Of a stretch of 64,000 bases of DNA, positions 27,660-39,726 are shown piece after piece. Positions within the stretch are counted from its first letter, which is position 1. Every line of letters starts with the position of its first letter. The position numbers and the translations under genes were made by a program. The DNA comes from Phycomyces blakesleeanus NRRL 1555(-). Its lineage: Eukaryota > Mucoromycota > Mucoromycetes > Mucorales > Phycomycetaceae. The notes beneath the pieces are model-generated. The model made no database searches and was not told the origin of the DNA. It saw only the letters and a list, made by a program, of their open reading frames with translations. Location of the stretch: contig NW_017265137.1 in the NCBI RefSeq assembly GCF_001638985.1, positions 2,602,222-2,666,221 of the forward strand, written 5' to 3'.

Positions 27660-30070
27660 TTATTCTCTCGAGATATCTCTACCCAAGACAGTCTTCTTTA
27701 ACCAGTCAGTAATCACTAATGCACGATTGCGGCTAGAAAACAGATTGGAAATATAGGCAGAACGCCAGAATGCATAGGTGGCTGTAAAGTAATAAGAGTA
27801 ACAAGAATAAGAGTAGTTTTTAATATCAATAAACACACGCTTCTCATCCCACTTGACCCCCTCCCTCATCAACCAGCCAGCCAGCCAGCCAGCCAGCCAA
27901 CCAGCCAACCAGCCGGCCAGCCATGCAATCGATCAATTGATTGATTGATTTATTAATCCATGTTTTTTTTTACTTACCAACACCACCCGAAGATACATTG
28001 CCTTGTCCAAAAGGCAGATCTGCAATAGCCTTGTCAGATCCAATGTAGCTATACACACAAAAATATAAATTAATAGATAATTCTCAATAAAAATCCAACT
28101 ACCCCCCTCCTCCTCCTCCCTGTTCATATATATATATAAATATATATATATTTGTTACCATAATGATCCTTGATGAGAGTACTTGAAAGGCTTGATGTCT
28201 TTTACTTTACGTAACTTGCGTTCCTTGGCCACCTTTTCTGCGTCGGTGCTGGCCAACCCGACCTCGTTCTGGAGCAATTCCTGCATGGCCAGCTGATGGA
28301 ACAGCCGAGCAAGATACTTGCCCTGCTGGGCAGCGACCTGGGCAGTCGGCGCGTACTTTGTTGCGGTTGCATCTCCGAGCGCAAAGATTTCCTCGGTTCC
28401 CTTGAGTCGCAGCCAGTCGTCGACCTCCAGCCCACGGCGGATGGTCTGGGTCTCGGGAAGTCTTGCGATCAGGTTCTTGATCAGTGGGCGGGTGGTGTTT
28501 CCGGTTGCCCAGACCAACAACCCATACGGAATCGTGTCTGGAGTTCCGTCGGGTTTCTGGACCACGATATCCTTTTCCCGGACCTCCTTGACCATCGTCT
28601 TGGTATGGATGGTAATGTTCTGTTCTTTGAAGGTCGATTCGGTGTACTCGATCAATTGTTTGGAGAACGCAGGCAGAAGATTGAGAAGGGCTTCGACCAA
28701 CGTGATTTTGATCTTGCCAGCAAGTTCTACCAAAATAATAATAGTAATTATAATATTATTATTATATATTATAGAAAGTTAGATATAATACATATGCATA
28801 TATATTTCTTTTACCTGGGTACCAGGATGAAAGATCATCTACCAAAAAGTCATGTAGCTCGGCAGCATACTCTACGCCAGTTGGGCCACCCCCAACCACG
28901 ACCATGTGCAACAGACGATCGATTTCTTCAGGACTCTGCCCAGGAAAGGCAGCAGTTTCGATGCAGTCCATAAGCTTGGAACGGATCTTTTGGGCATCCC
29001 AGACTTCTTTTAGAAAACAACCGTACTGCTCGACACCCTTGATACCAAACGTCTGGTTTTGCGCACCCACTCCGATAACCAAGTAATCGTATGCCAAAGT
29101 ACTGACTGAATTTTCTCCTTTTACATCAGAATTGTCTACAACAAAAATATTATTTTATTTATTTGTTTGTCTGTAGTATTTATATTGATCTGCTTTTTTT
29201 CTTTAATTTTTTTTTTACCAGTAATTGTGATGGTCTTTGTGTCAGTGTCAATGTCTGTGCACTCGGCTTCATACACACGCACCTCTCGAGACTTGTGGCG
29301 TGTGATAAACCTTACGGGCTCAATGAGAGAACGGACATCAATGGTACCAACTGTACAACTTGGCAAAAGTGGGGTGAATAGAAAGTAGTTTCGAGGTGAT
29401 ACCACAACCTGCCAAATAAATATAAATATAAAAAATAAAAGTAAAAGTACATAAAGAGCTTATATATATATATATGATTTTCGTACCACATTGTAATGAT
29501 CGGTGTCGATTGCTTTCAAAAAAGAAGTAGATGCCCAACCGCTACCAAGAACCACAATTGTCTTTTTAGATGGATCGATCTCTGCCTGGAAAACAGGGTT
29601 GCGTTGTTCCCACATGGCTAAACAAGAAAATATATATATATAAATAAATACAATATAGAGTTGCTTGATAAGAGCCAAAACTAAAAATACTAATACTAAT
29701 TATATACATATGTTATATCTTACGAACCATATCCACTATATCCAATACCAGCTAAAAGACCCCACTGAACCACAGTCTTTGCAGTCTTCCATTTGGAAGC
29801 CTTTGGAGCTGCGATGACCTGAGTAGATCCTGGAGTAGCAGTGCTGGATGCTCTAGCCACAACACAAAGTACTGGCTTAGAAAGACCAATTCGACGCACT
29901 TTTTTTTTGTTTTCATTTATATATTCATTTAGTTTCATCAGAGAAATGAAGAAGCAGAAAGAAGGATCAGTATTCAGCTTATACATATTTAAAGACATGT
30001 TTCATTTTCATTTTCACTTTATTATTGATGGCATTGATATTTTACACAATATTCTCGGTGCAGATTGCAT
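27660..30070 (-). CDS. Type II (alternative) NADH:ubiquinone oxidoreductase, mitochondrial
   Basis: Single-subunit, non-pumping flavoenzyme that passes electrons from NADH to ubiquinone. Exons, in coding order: 30046-30070, 29728-29898, 29487-29617, 29219-29408, 28815-29135, 28159-28726, 27978-28048 and 27660-27781. All phases agree and give 532 residues. The 25-nt first exon supplies MQSAPRIL, which completes a basic mitochondrial targeting sequence ([17 protein letters not shown]). One N-terminal hydrophobic helix ([15 protein letters not shown]) follows. The FAD site is [16 protein letters not shown] and the NADH site [16 protein letters not shown]. The C-terminal FWRSAYIS and VLGRDIS anchor region is conserved. 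The N-terminal membrane helix suggests an external (NDE-type) enzyme. No calcium-binding EF-hand insertion is seen. Confidence 0.94.
27874..27922. repeat. CAGC tetranucleotide repeat in an intron
   Basis: Tandem AGCC/CAGC units with AACC variants inside the last intron of the NADH dehydrogenase gene. Confidence 0.85.
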
Positions 30071-31133
30071 TTGCGCGTGTATCGAGAAAGATATATAGAG
30101 AAATAAGAGCAAGAGGTAGAATATTACTACTACCAATAAGAAGAAGAAGAGGATTACAAGGTTCTTGTGTGGCATCTTTATATAATTATTTAGAAAAAAA
30201 AAAGTGAATGACAAACAGATACACAAAAATGCGGAGAAACCCATATGATAATCAGGCACAGAAACCCAACCTGCGGAGTACAATCAGCTGAAATCAGACA
30301 AGGCCGGTCCGAGACATCTATATATACAAAAAAAAAAAAAGATGATAAGAGCAATTGTCCGGCCCGGAAAATCATTTCTGATATCAATTGACTATACAAT
30401 ACTTTGCTATCAAATTCCTCCCCCCCCCCTTTTTTTTTTCTTTTCTTTTTGTCAAGGCATCTTGACTTAATATACCTATGTGTATATAAGGTGGATTTAT
30501 TTGTCTTTAACAGCAACAAAAAAAAAGGGTATCTTGAATATTCTTATAAAGAGATAAAGGTATGGTTTCAAGGACTCGTGTTTGCTTTGGTTTCATGTTG
30601 GTTTTATAATTACAGCTGATAGACCATTATGCTTTGTAGTATTGTACCCAAATGAAAAACAAAAAAAAAATACACACTACAAGCACCCTCTTATGTATAT
30701 ATTTCTTATTTGGATGTTATCCAATTTGATCAATTTGATCAATTTGATCAATTCACCTTTTCTCTTTTTGTTCAAAATACTGTGAAGGATTAATGATATC
30801 ATGTATTAGATAAAATATCCTTTGGTATAAATCTATAGGCTCCTTTTTTTTTGTATTTTACACACTCTTTACAATTAATCTTATGCTGTTCTTGTACGCC
30901 ATTTGTAGTTTTCAAAGCAGCATATAAAATAATAATAGTAATTATTTTATTTATTTATTTATTTTTTTTAAAAAAAAACATACACACACACACACACAAA
31001 ATTAAACTTGTTCCCAAACTTTCTCCTTCTTTGCTTTAATATATAATATTCTTTTATTTTATTTTCAAGTTTTCTATATAAATAATAAATAAGAATAAAA
31101 CAAGCAAACAAAGCAAAACAACCATAGGAGTCC
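30071..31133. other. Divergent intergenic region
   Basis: Shared upstream region of the NADH dehydrogenase (-) and GID1-like (+) genes. It includes a C run then T run at 30420-30440, an ATCAATTTG triple repeat at 30726-30752 and TATT/ACAC runs near 30940-30998. No gene seen. Confidence 0.55.
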
Positions 31134-34100
31134 ATGTCCTCACCAACTTCTTATATATTTGACTTTCCAGCACGGAGCATAGAGGCAAGAAGACCTCGGG
31201 CCTTGACCCAAATCCAAGCACAGCTGTTGACCCAAGCCCAGGCCCAGGCTCAAGCCCAAGCCCATGTGCATGCCCAAGCCCAGACACGTTCTGCATCTCG
31301 CCGAGCAAAAACATCCCAGGAATTACTAGAGAATTTCATGGAACGATACGCAAATGGCCTACCATCCTACCCATCCTACCTAAAAGGCACAGTCTATGAA
31401 CAATTGATCCAAGAACAGTATATGATCTACTGCGAGAAGCGGTCCGGAAACCAAGAAGAAACCCGTAGCCATTCCCAACAACAAACTAACTCACTTCCAA
31501 AGGCAGTGGCTCATTATTGTAGACCGACAATACTTCCTCCTCCTCCTCCTCCACCACCACCACCACCGCATTCACAAGCTCAGAACGAACAGCAAATCAT
31601 GCAACAATTACGATACCAAAATCTAAGAATACATCACCAACAGATACACTACTACCAACAACAGAGGCAGCAACCGCCACCACCACCAACACCATCAATA
31701 CAACCGCTTCGAACGCCAACAACAGTGTCACAGCCTGCTCAGGACTCTCTCACAGAACGCCTGATTGCTAATGATTTACATCTTCCGTCTGCCTGGAATC
31801 CCGATGAGAGAGGTGAATTTGTCGAAATGAGTGAAGATCATCTACAGCTTTCTTATGAAGGTAATATATACACACACATTAAAGCATAATATTAATTTTA
31901 TAAAAAAAAATCAAATCAAATTCGCGTTCGAAACTGCGTACATACTGTATTTAATACCTATATATATATATATATATATGTGCGTGTATGTTTTTTGTTT
32001 TTGTGGTAGAAATGATATGGGTTATTTTCTTATAGCTTTGCTTAGTTTGTTTATTAATTGATACTAGAATACAATTACTAATATACTTGTAACCAAAAAG
32101 GAATCGGAGAAAAAGACTCGGATATTGCAGCAGTACGTGCAAATTATCCAATGCGATACCAGTGTGGAATATACTACTTTGAAGTCGAGATTATATCCAA
32201 AGGAGTCGATGGTCACATTGGTATTGGTTTCTGTTGGCCGTCAAGCAAACTCAATAGACTTCCAGGTAAATATAATAAAAGAAAGATGTATATATATTCA
32301 TTCATTCATTCATTCATTCAATACTACTCCAATTTTCTTTTTCTTTTTCTTATTCTTTTTGTTTAATTACTTATGATTAGGTTGGGAAGTTCATTCTTGG
32401 GGATACCACGGTGACGATGGACACATCTTTTCTGGACCGGAGACAAGCAAAAATTATGGCCCAACATTTGGCACAGGAGATATTATTGGTTGTGGTGTCG
32501 ATTTCCGAGACATGACAGCATTTTACACCAAGAATGGTGTTCATCTTGGAACAGCATTCAAAAACATTACTGGAAACATTCTCTACCCATTCGTCGGCTT
32601 CAAAACAAAAGGCGAAAGGATCCGAGCAAACTTTGGAAACCAACCTTACAAGTACGACATACATCAGTACATTGAGAGCGAAAGAATACAGATGCAGGAA
32701 ATAGTATATAGGACCACACCTGTTCGTCCACATCCACATCCAAATCCCAATCTTAATCTTAATTTAAATATGAGTTCAAGTCAAAAAAAGGATAAGCATT
32801 CAATAGCAACAACAGCGGCAGCAACAGCAGCAGCAACAACACCAACACCATCACCAACGCCAGCACAAACACAAACACAAACACAAACACCAACAATGAT
32901 AAATGATCCACCTGCTATAGAAGAGGCAAAATCAAAGGACGTGATGAATGCATTGATACTTGACTATCTAGGATATTATGGCTACTACAATACATCACAG
33001 GCCCTTAGATCGACCTCAGTCAAACATTTGGGTCCGTTGATTGGAGAGACACCGATGTTGGTAAACAAGGTAGAATCTCCAGATGCACGTAATAGACATG
33101 GCAAGTATCTATTAGTATTACCAGTAAAGAATATCTGTATATATGTATTTGTGGGGTGATCAATACCAAAAAGATCAAAAAAAATCACAATCGTAATAAT
33201 GATATAGATCAAAATACTATAAAGAAACAAAGAACTAAAAAAAAAAGCTAAACCAAATATATATATATATATATATATATTCATATCATTTGATATTCTG
33301 TAGATATACGTAAAGCACTTGTGGATGGAGATATTGAACAAGTGATCAAGAAATGTGAGACCCTTTATCCTGGAGTATTTGTAAAGAACCCTCAGATATT
33401 GTTTCGGCTACGGTGTCAGATGTTTGTCGAAATGGTCAGGGTAGCTCAAGGAGGATCTGGAGTAGGCCATGAATCAAGCAAGACGACTAATGAAGATCTA
33501 AAAGACACACCGCCTACAAAGCGTAAAGTTTCTGAAGCCGGTCTTGATGACACTGATAAAGATAATGACGACGACGACGACGATAATATTGATGATACTG
33601 GTGATGATACTGACGATACTGGTGACAATGACAATGATTGTAATAACGGCGCCGAGTTGACTCAGCCTGATGGAAAACGACGGAAAAAGAAACACCCGAG
33701 TGGGAGTGAAACAGAAGTAGAACCTGTTGTTAATGTGGCGCCAAAAGGAACAGAATGTTTTGCCTGCGAAAACACTCTTGAAAAAGCAATGGTTTATGGC
33801 GAGAAACTCAAGAAGCTTTATGGAGATCTAGCAGAAGATGATCCCGAGAGAAAAAAGACATTGAGGGTAAAGGTCACCAACAAGAAGAAGAAGAAGAAGA
33901 AGAAGAAGAAGAAAGAGATATGTGTGCGCTTGAATAATTTATCGTTCTTTCCTTCTTTTGTTCTTCTGTATGTCTATAACCCTATCCTTATGTTTGTTTC
34001 TTGTATCTTTTGTGGGAACTGCCAACAAAACAAAAACCAAAAAAAAGGCTGTATTTTCTGTACTTGCTTACACAAATCCAGTTGAAGAAAAGACGATTGG

Positions 34101-34565
34101 ATACTTGTTCAGCCAAACCCACAAAGAGAACCTTGCATCAGATTTGAATGCTGTGATACTTTGTAAGTTTATGTTTTAGGCTGTAGAGTTAAAATACGTG
34201 TAGCGTCTAGTGCGTCTACTGGGTTGTTGTAGCTTTGGTTATCAGAAACCAAAATGATTATTTTTCTTTTCTTCTGTTCTTCTTTGTGTAGTGCATCAGA
34301 ATTACCACGAAGTACCTTCACTAGAAAGGCTTTATTCACAACTTTCGACAACGATTCATGAACTGACATTGGAAGGGAATGGAAAGGCAGCGATGGTGAG
34401 ACCGCATCAGGATTGTCTGTGATATACATACATGATATGGCATGTACACTCTTCTCTCTCTCACTCACTCGCACAAACACACACACACACACACAATACA
34501 CCCTACATCCTAACATTCCCTTATCCGTACAGATTAAAGCCCTTTATACTTCTTTTCTAAAGTAA
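31134..34565 (+). CDS. GID1: GID1/Vid30 (RanBPM) subunit of the GID/CTLH ubiquitin ligase
   Basis: Scaffold subunit of the GID/CTLH E3 ligase, which in yeast degrades gluconeogenic enzymes. Exons 31134-31860, 32101-32265, 32381-33100, 33304-33866, 34048-34162, 34292-34395 and 34533-34565 give 808 residues. A Gln/Ala/Pro-rich N-terminus precedes a SPRY domain (VRANYPMRYQCGIYYFEVEI to YPFVGFKTKGERIRANFGNQ). It is followed by LisH (ALILDYLGYYGYYNTSQAL) and CTLH (DIRKALVDGDIEQVIKKCET, PQILFRLRCQMFVEMVR). A CRA domain (VFSVLAYTNPVEEKTIGYLF) follows after an acidic Asp/Asn-rich insertion. The intron at 33101-33303 uses a GC donor (GCAAGTA); only this choice keeps the CTLH frame. Domain order is exactly that of RanBP9/Gid1. 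Confidence 0.94.
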
Positions 34566-34592
34566 CATTATAAATCATAATCATCATTATTG

Positions 34593-34627
<35 letters not shown>

Positions 34628-37522
34628 AAAGGTAAAAAAAATAAAAAATAAAAATAAAATGATTAACCACCGATCATTAGAGTGATTATATGCCTTTATC
34701 TTTATCTTTATCTTTATCAACTGGGGGATGTCAAGTGACAATAGAAAGCCAAATGTTAAATCTAAGAAAACAAAATGTAAATAAAGGAGGTGTAAGTTCC
34801 ACAAGTATCTTGACGGCTAGTACCTTGACTTTTGTAGATTACAAGCATACATGTGCCTGTATGAAATATAAAATGAAAAACACGTGCTGTTAAGATAAAC
34901 TAAGCTTTGTCTCTACAGACACAACCCTTTACACAATTATGTATATAAGTAAATGCATGAGCTGTTATAGTAGAAAGACTGTTAATAATTCAATACAGCA
35001 GTAATAAAACTACTAAAAAACAAAATGGAACAAAATGGAATAATTTACCTTTGGGCTTCTTGGATTTTTGTATACAAATCTCAAATATAGCTAATCATAA
35101 ATTAGTGTTTTTTTCTTTTCTTTTGTGAACACAAAAAAAAGAAGTAAAAATCCGAGAATCTGGATCTACAATAACTAGTTGAGATATATGCTTTGATCTA
35201 TATGTATATAACCCTTTGCCTAGAATTGTAATTTCTGAAAAGACCTGGCTCCTGATAGGTTCCTAAAGATGTCGAATGCACACAATATTTACGGTGAAGA
35301 ATGTGCTGATGTGTGCATTTATTCTATCTTTTTTTTTCTTGGGGGGGAAAGATAAGTCAAGTAAAGACAAATTTAAAGAAATAGATAATTCCGGGCACCC
35401 CCTTTTAGTATCATTATTATTGCTCTTGCTCTTGCTATTATCATACACCTACCACCCCTATATCCACACCCCTTGACAGTGTTGATGGCAAACATATATG
35501 CAGGGTTAGTCAAACAGCCAATGATTTCTCTCTTTTGGCTGTAACCAAACGTAGACTATTAACAGCTTTTACTTGGATCATGATTAAAAGTAAAGATAAT
35601 AATAAAATAGCAAAAAAGGTGGCAGTGGCTGTTTGGTATTGGTGTAAATATGCAGGACACAGACAGCAATGCAATTTTATGTGATCTAAAGAGTGTGCAT
35701 GAAACATGTTATATATATATATATAAAAGATTAATAGAAACATCAATATTATTATTATTATTAATATTTGCAATTAAATCGTACAAAGTTACGATCTCTA
35801 ACTGTGCATCTTTTATTATATTTAGGCAAACTACACACCATAAAAAGCCCAAAGAATCAAATTATTGATCCAAAGGAGGTTACTCTGCTTTATTTTTGTG
35901 TTTATTTATTTATTCTTACGGCTACAATAACGGTCCAAGGCAAATATGCGCGTCTGTGGGAGAAGGCTGGAGAGTGTTTGTAGGCTTGATCAACGACTAA
36001 AGTATCAATGTAAAGAAAGACAGGCACACATAAATATGCGAGATCATTTACCTATATACCTATATATGCATTGAATTTACATGGAATTGAAAATAATAAT
36101 AGAGTGTGAGTGTGAAGATCGATATGATTTTGATCAACCTCTTTTGACTACCCTATCTACTTGCAATCACTAGTTATTAAGATTCCCTTTTTATGCTGTA
36201 AATTAACAATAGTAAAATAGTCGATCAATAAACGTGGTTCAAGACCTGTTTACAACCCTGTCAATATCTTAATAAACAAGGGTCATGTAGCTGATAGAAA
36301 AGCAGAAATCTATTGGGATTATATTAGATTATGATCCCCAGACTAGATTACTTGTTAAAATTTAATTTAATTTAATTTAATTTAATTTAATTTAATTTAA
36401 TATATATATATATATTTATAAAATAAATTGACAAACCACCACATATTATCTATATGTAAAAAGATAAAATAAATTCAATTTGGTTCAATTATTTAAGCAA
36501 GAATGTTTGATACACAAAACAATAACTTATTTACACTGTGAATTATCACTTTGTTTATATATATATATATATTTCTGGCAAGAGTCAATTGAATTCAATT
36601 GAAGTTTTGATCCAAATAGCTAATCTATAACAGTATCAAAAAAGAAGCTAAAGATCATCTTGACCCTTGATTGTCTTTAAATCATCACTCCCCACCTTTC
36701 AACCTTTACCTTTTATTGTTTTACCTTCCACCCTCTCTCTCTATGTTTCTTATATTTATCTATTTGAACCAGGCTAATAATAATAGATAATAAGACAGAA
36801 ATCCAAATTTATCTATCTTGTTTTATTTTTTTTTTAAAAAAAGAAAGTAGCTAGTTATATTTTAAAAGTGATCTCGTTGTATTAAAACATGCAAATTCAA
36901 AAGAATGCAAACAATGATAGTAATGATAGTAGTATTAGCACCATCAGGAGCACCAGTAACAGTAACAGTACCATTATCATTATCATTATCATTATGATTA
37001 CTAGTACGAACAGCAGTAACAACAACAACAACAATAGGGATAGTAATGAACACTTTTATATACATAATTTATTCTATTGGTGGTGTAGTTTCACAAATTG
37101 TACCTTTATTTTCTTTTTTAAAAAAATGATTTTATTGTTTGTGCAATACTTCTTTATCATTTCCTTCCTTCCTTTTCTTTTCTTTATTATTATAATTATT
37201 TAATAATAGAATATAATATAATGAAGGTGTAAATAGAGGAAAGAAAGGATAAAAGACGAATAAATATTTGGATATGTTATATATATATAAATTTGTGTTA
37301 AAGAAGAAGAGAAAGGTGGTGATTGAGAAAACAAAAGGACTAGCATAATAATAATGTCAATACAATTGAAACAAGTCAAATGAAAATAAAAATAAAAAGT
37401 AAGCTGTCCACATTTGAATCTTCAAAGATAAATGAGACACCAGAAATAGAAAGAAAAGACAACACAGAGGATTAATACATCAGAGAAATAAAGGTAAAAA
37501 CAAATATGGGAAATCCAAATAA

Positions 37523-37553
<31 letters not shown>

Positions 37554-37812
37554 ATGTATATACATATATAGAAAGAGAAAGAGGTAGAGAAAGAGGTAGA
37601 GGTAGGGAGGTTGGCAAAAAATAAAAAAAAATAAAAGTAAAATAAAAAGGGCAGAAGAAAATATTGCATAGAAAAATAAAATAAAATAAAATAAAATATA
37701 TATAAAGCATAAGAATCTCATCAAATAGAAAAAATAATAAATAAATAAATAAAAAAAAACCTCCCCCATCTGTGAATCTCATCAGTGTTATTACTCGTCT
37801 TTGTAACTAACA

Positions 37813-37847
<35 letters not shown>

Positions 37848-38083
37848 TAAAGAGAAAAAAAAAAAGGCTCCCAAACTCCATCTCTTTCAAATGTCCCAAG
37901 GATATATACATACACATACACATACACATATATACTTCTTTTTCCTTTTTAGGGAATATTCCTCTTTGCCTGTAGGTTCAACCAAAAGCCAAAAGAATAA
38001 GAGAGAGAGAGAAGAAATAAGGGAGGAGAAAGATATAATATATAATATTATAATGATGATAATGATAATGATGGTAATAGTAA
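34566..38083. other. Gene desert, AT-rich
   Basis: About 3.5 kb without a supportable gene. It contains an AATTT array (36360-36401), an AAT array (37816-37845), TA runs (36394-36414, 37527-37552), a CTTTAT repeat near 34693-34716 and ATT/AGTA repeats. Short open frames here are low-complexity and lack splice or domain support. Confidence 0.55.
36360..36401. repeat. AATTT pentanucleotide repeat
   Basis: Eight or more tandem AATTT units followed by a TA run. Confidence 0.9.
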
Positions 38084-39726
38084 TCACAGTTCATTCCCAA
38101 AAGAAGGGTTGGGCATAGGCATTGTCTGGTAGTGGCCAAATGAATCGGCTGGTTGGACTTGAGATGTTATATACGACAGCTGATCTTGCCGATAGTTTAG
38201 CATATCTAGAGTATTTACAGAGGTCGCAGGAGGCGATTGCATAAAATGTCCTTTGTCTACACGCCCCGTGATAGATTGAGTATCGCCTTCAGTACCATAT
38301 GAGACGATCCCAGGCAAATCTGAACAGTGCTGAGACTGACTGTACGATGAAGATGGGTATACTGCATAGGTGTTATGATGACTTAGGAGCATCGAGCTGT
38401 GTGGGGTGTGGGATGTGATGGACTGAGCAAGAGGATGGACAGGCTGCTGCTCTAGAAGTGATCGAATTGAATAGCCAGGCGACATGGTTGCTGCAGGCTG
38501 TACTGTGTGTTGCTGCAACTGTGATTCATAAGGGGTTTGATAAGAAGAAGACGACGTAGAAGGACAGCCGAGAAACTCAGGATTGTTATTGTTGTTACTC
38601 GAGTTGTTATGTGTGTGAGTATGGTTGTTGGAATTGTGGTTTGGATTGCTTGGATTGTTGGTCTGGTCGTAGAGGTAGTGGCTTCCTGTGTTGGGATCGC
38701 AGTTATTAAAATACGGTCGATCGAGTGGCGATGCGGCTGATGGAAGACCAGAGTAGTAATAAGGTGCGGATTCATATCCAGATTCAGCAGAGGGAGGCCC
38801 AGGCGAAGATGAAAATTCACAGTCTTCTCGGATAGATGGGGCCGTATAAGCAGCCGATTCATGGCCGAAACTGTTGCGAGCATAGACCTCGCGAGGACTG
38901 GATGTTCTGGACGCAAACATAGTAACACTGTGTCCACTTGTTCTTCGAGTCACACAAAACGGACATTGACGGACGAACCTAGCAACCAGTTCTTTAGGGA
39001 TCCAGGAATACCGTTTACGAACCTACATTTGACATTGACAAGCAAAATAGAATAAATAAATAAATAAATAAATAAATTAATTAATTAATTAATTAAATAT
39101 AATATAATATAATTTTAAAGAATGGATAAATTTTTAATTGAAATGAAGTAAAGTAAAGTGAAATGAAATGATATGATATGAAATACTCATACATATACAG
39201 GTACATGTACAAACAGGTACATGTACAGACAGGTACAGGTACATATATACATATATATATTGCTTACCAATGCAGATGTCTTGTCTCGACCACCATGGTG
39301 TGCTTCTCGATGTGCTTTGACAAGGATCTCATAAATATCTTCCTTGACAGCAACCGGCTTGTTGTCATGGCACACAAGATCAGTCGTCCCAGGGTGAAGT
39401 GAAAACATCTTTTTTACCCAGAACCGAAATTGAGCCGTCGAAATTGCCGTATTTCTTGGATCGTTGAGAACCTGCTGAATAAGACTATATCGGTGGTGGT
39501 CGACCAGAGCCTTGTCCCGTTTCTTGGGGCTCAGGTTGTTGAGGTAATCGGCGATAATTGCCCCAAATTCCTTGATAGTCGGCAGCTGGTCTTCGTCGTC
39601 TAGAGAATCTTCCAAGGAGCCATGGTAAGTGTACAGGCGATTGTCATCGAATCGGTATCCAGAATAAGGATGGTGGTGAAAAGCATGAGGCGAACAATAG
39701 TGTGATGGAGCAGCAGAGGTAGTCAT
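38084..39726 (-). CDS. NOL4-like protein with integrase-type H2C2 zinc-binding module
   Basis: Two exons (39268-39726 and 38084-39022, in phase) give 465 residues. The N-terminal half resembles the conserved region of animal NOL4 and related fungal proteins: AIIADYLNNLSPKKRDKALV, QFRFWVKKMF, then the module HREAHHGGRDKTSALVRKRY and WIPKELVARFVRQCPFC. The H-H-C-C arrangement matches the zinc-binding domain found at the N-terminus of retroelement integrases. No integrase catalytic core (DDE) follows. Instead the C-terminal 270 residues are Ser/Asn/His/Gln-rich and probably disordered. This suggests a host gene that has kept only the zinc-binding part, perhaps nuclear or regulatory. The function is not known to me. 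Confidence 0.82.

Noticed and set aside
35768..35983. Possible small gene ending GKYARLWEKAGECL
   Set aside because: Starts at TTG, spans AT-rich low-complexity DNA, and has no domain or credible splice sites.
36230..36260. Possible tRNA B box (GGTTCAAGACC)
   Set aside because: No A box, no acceptor or anticodon stem in the surrounding sequence.
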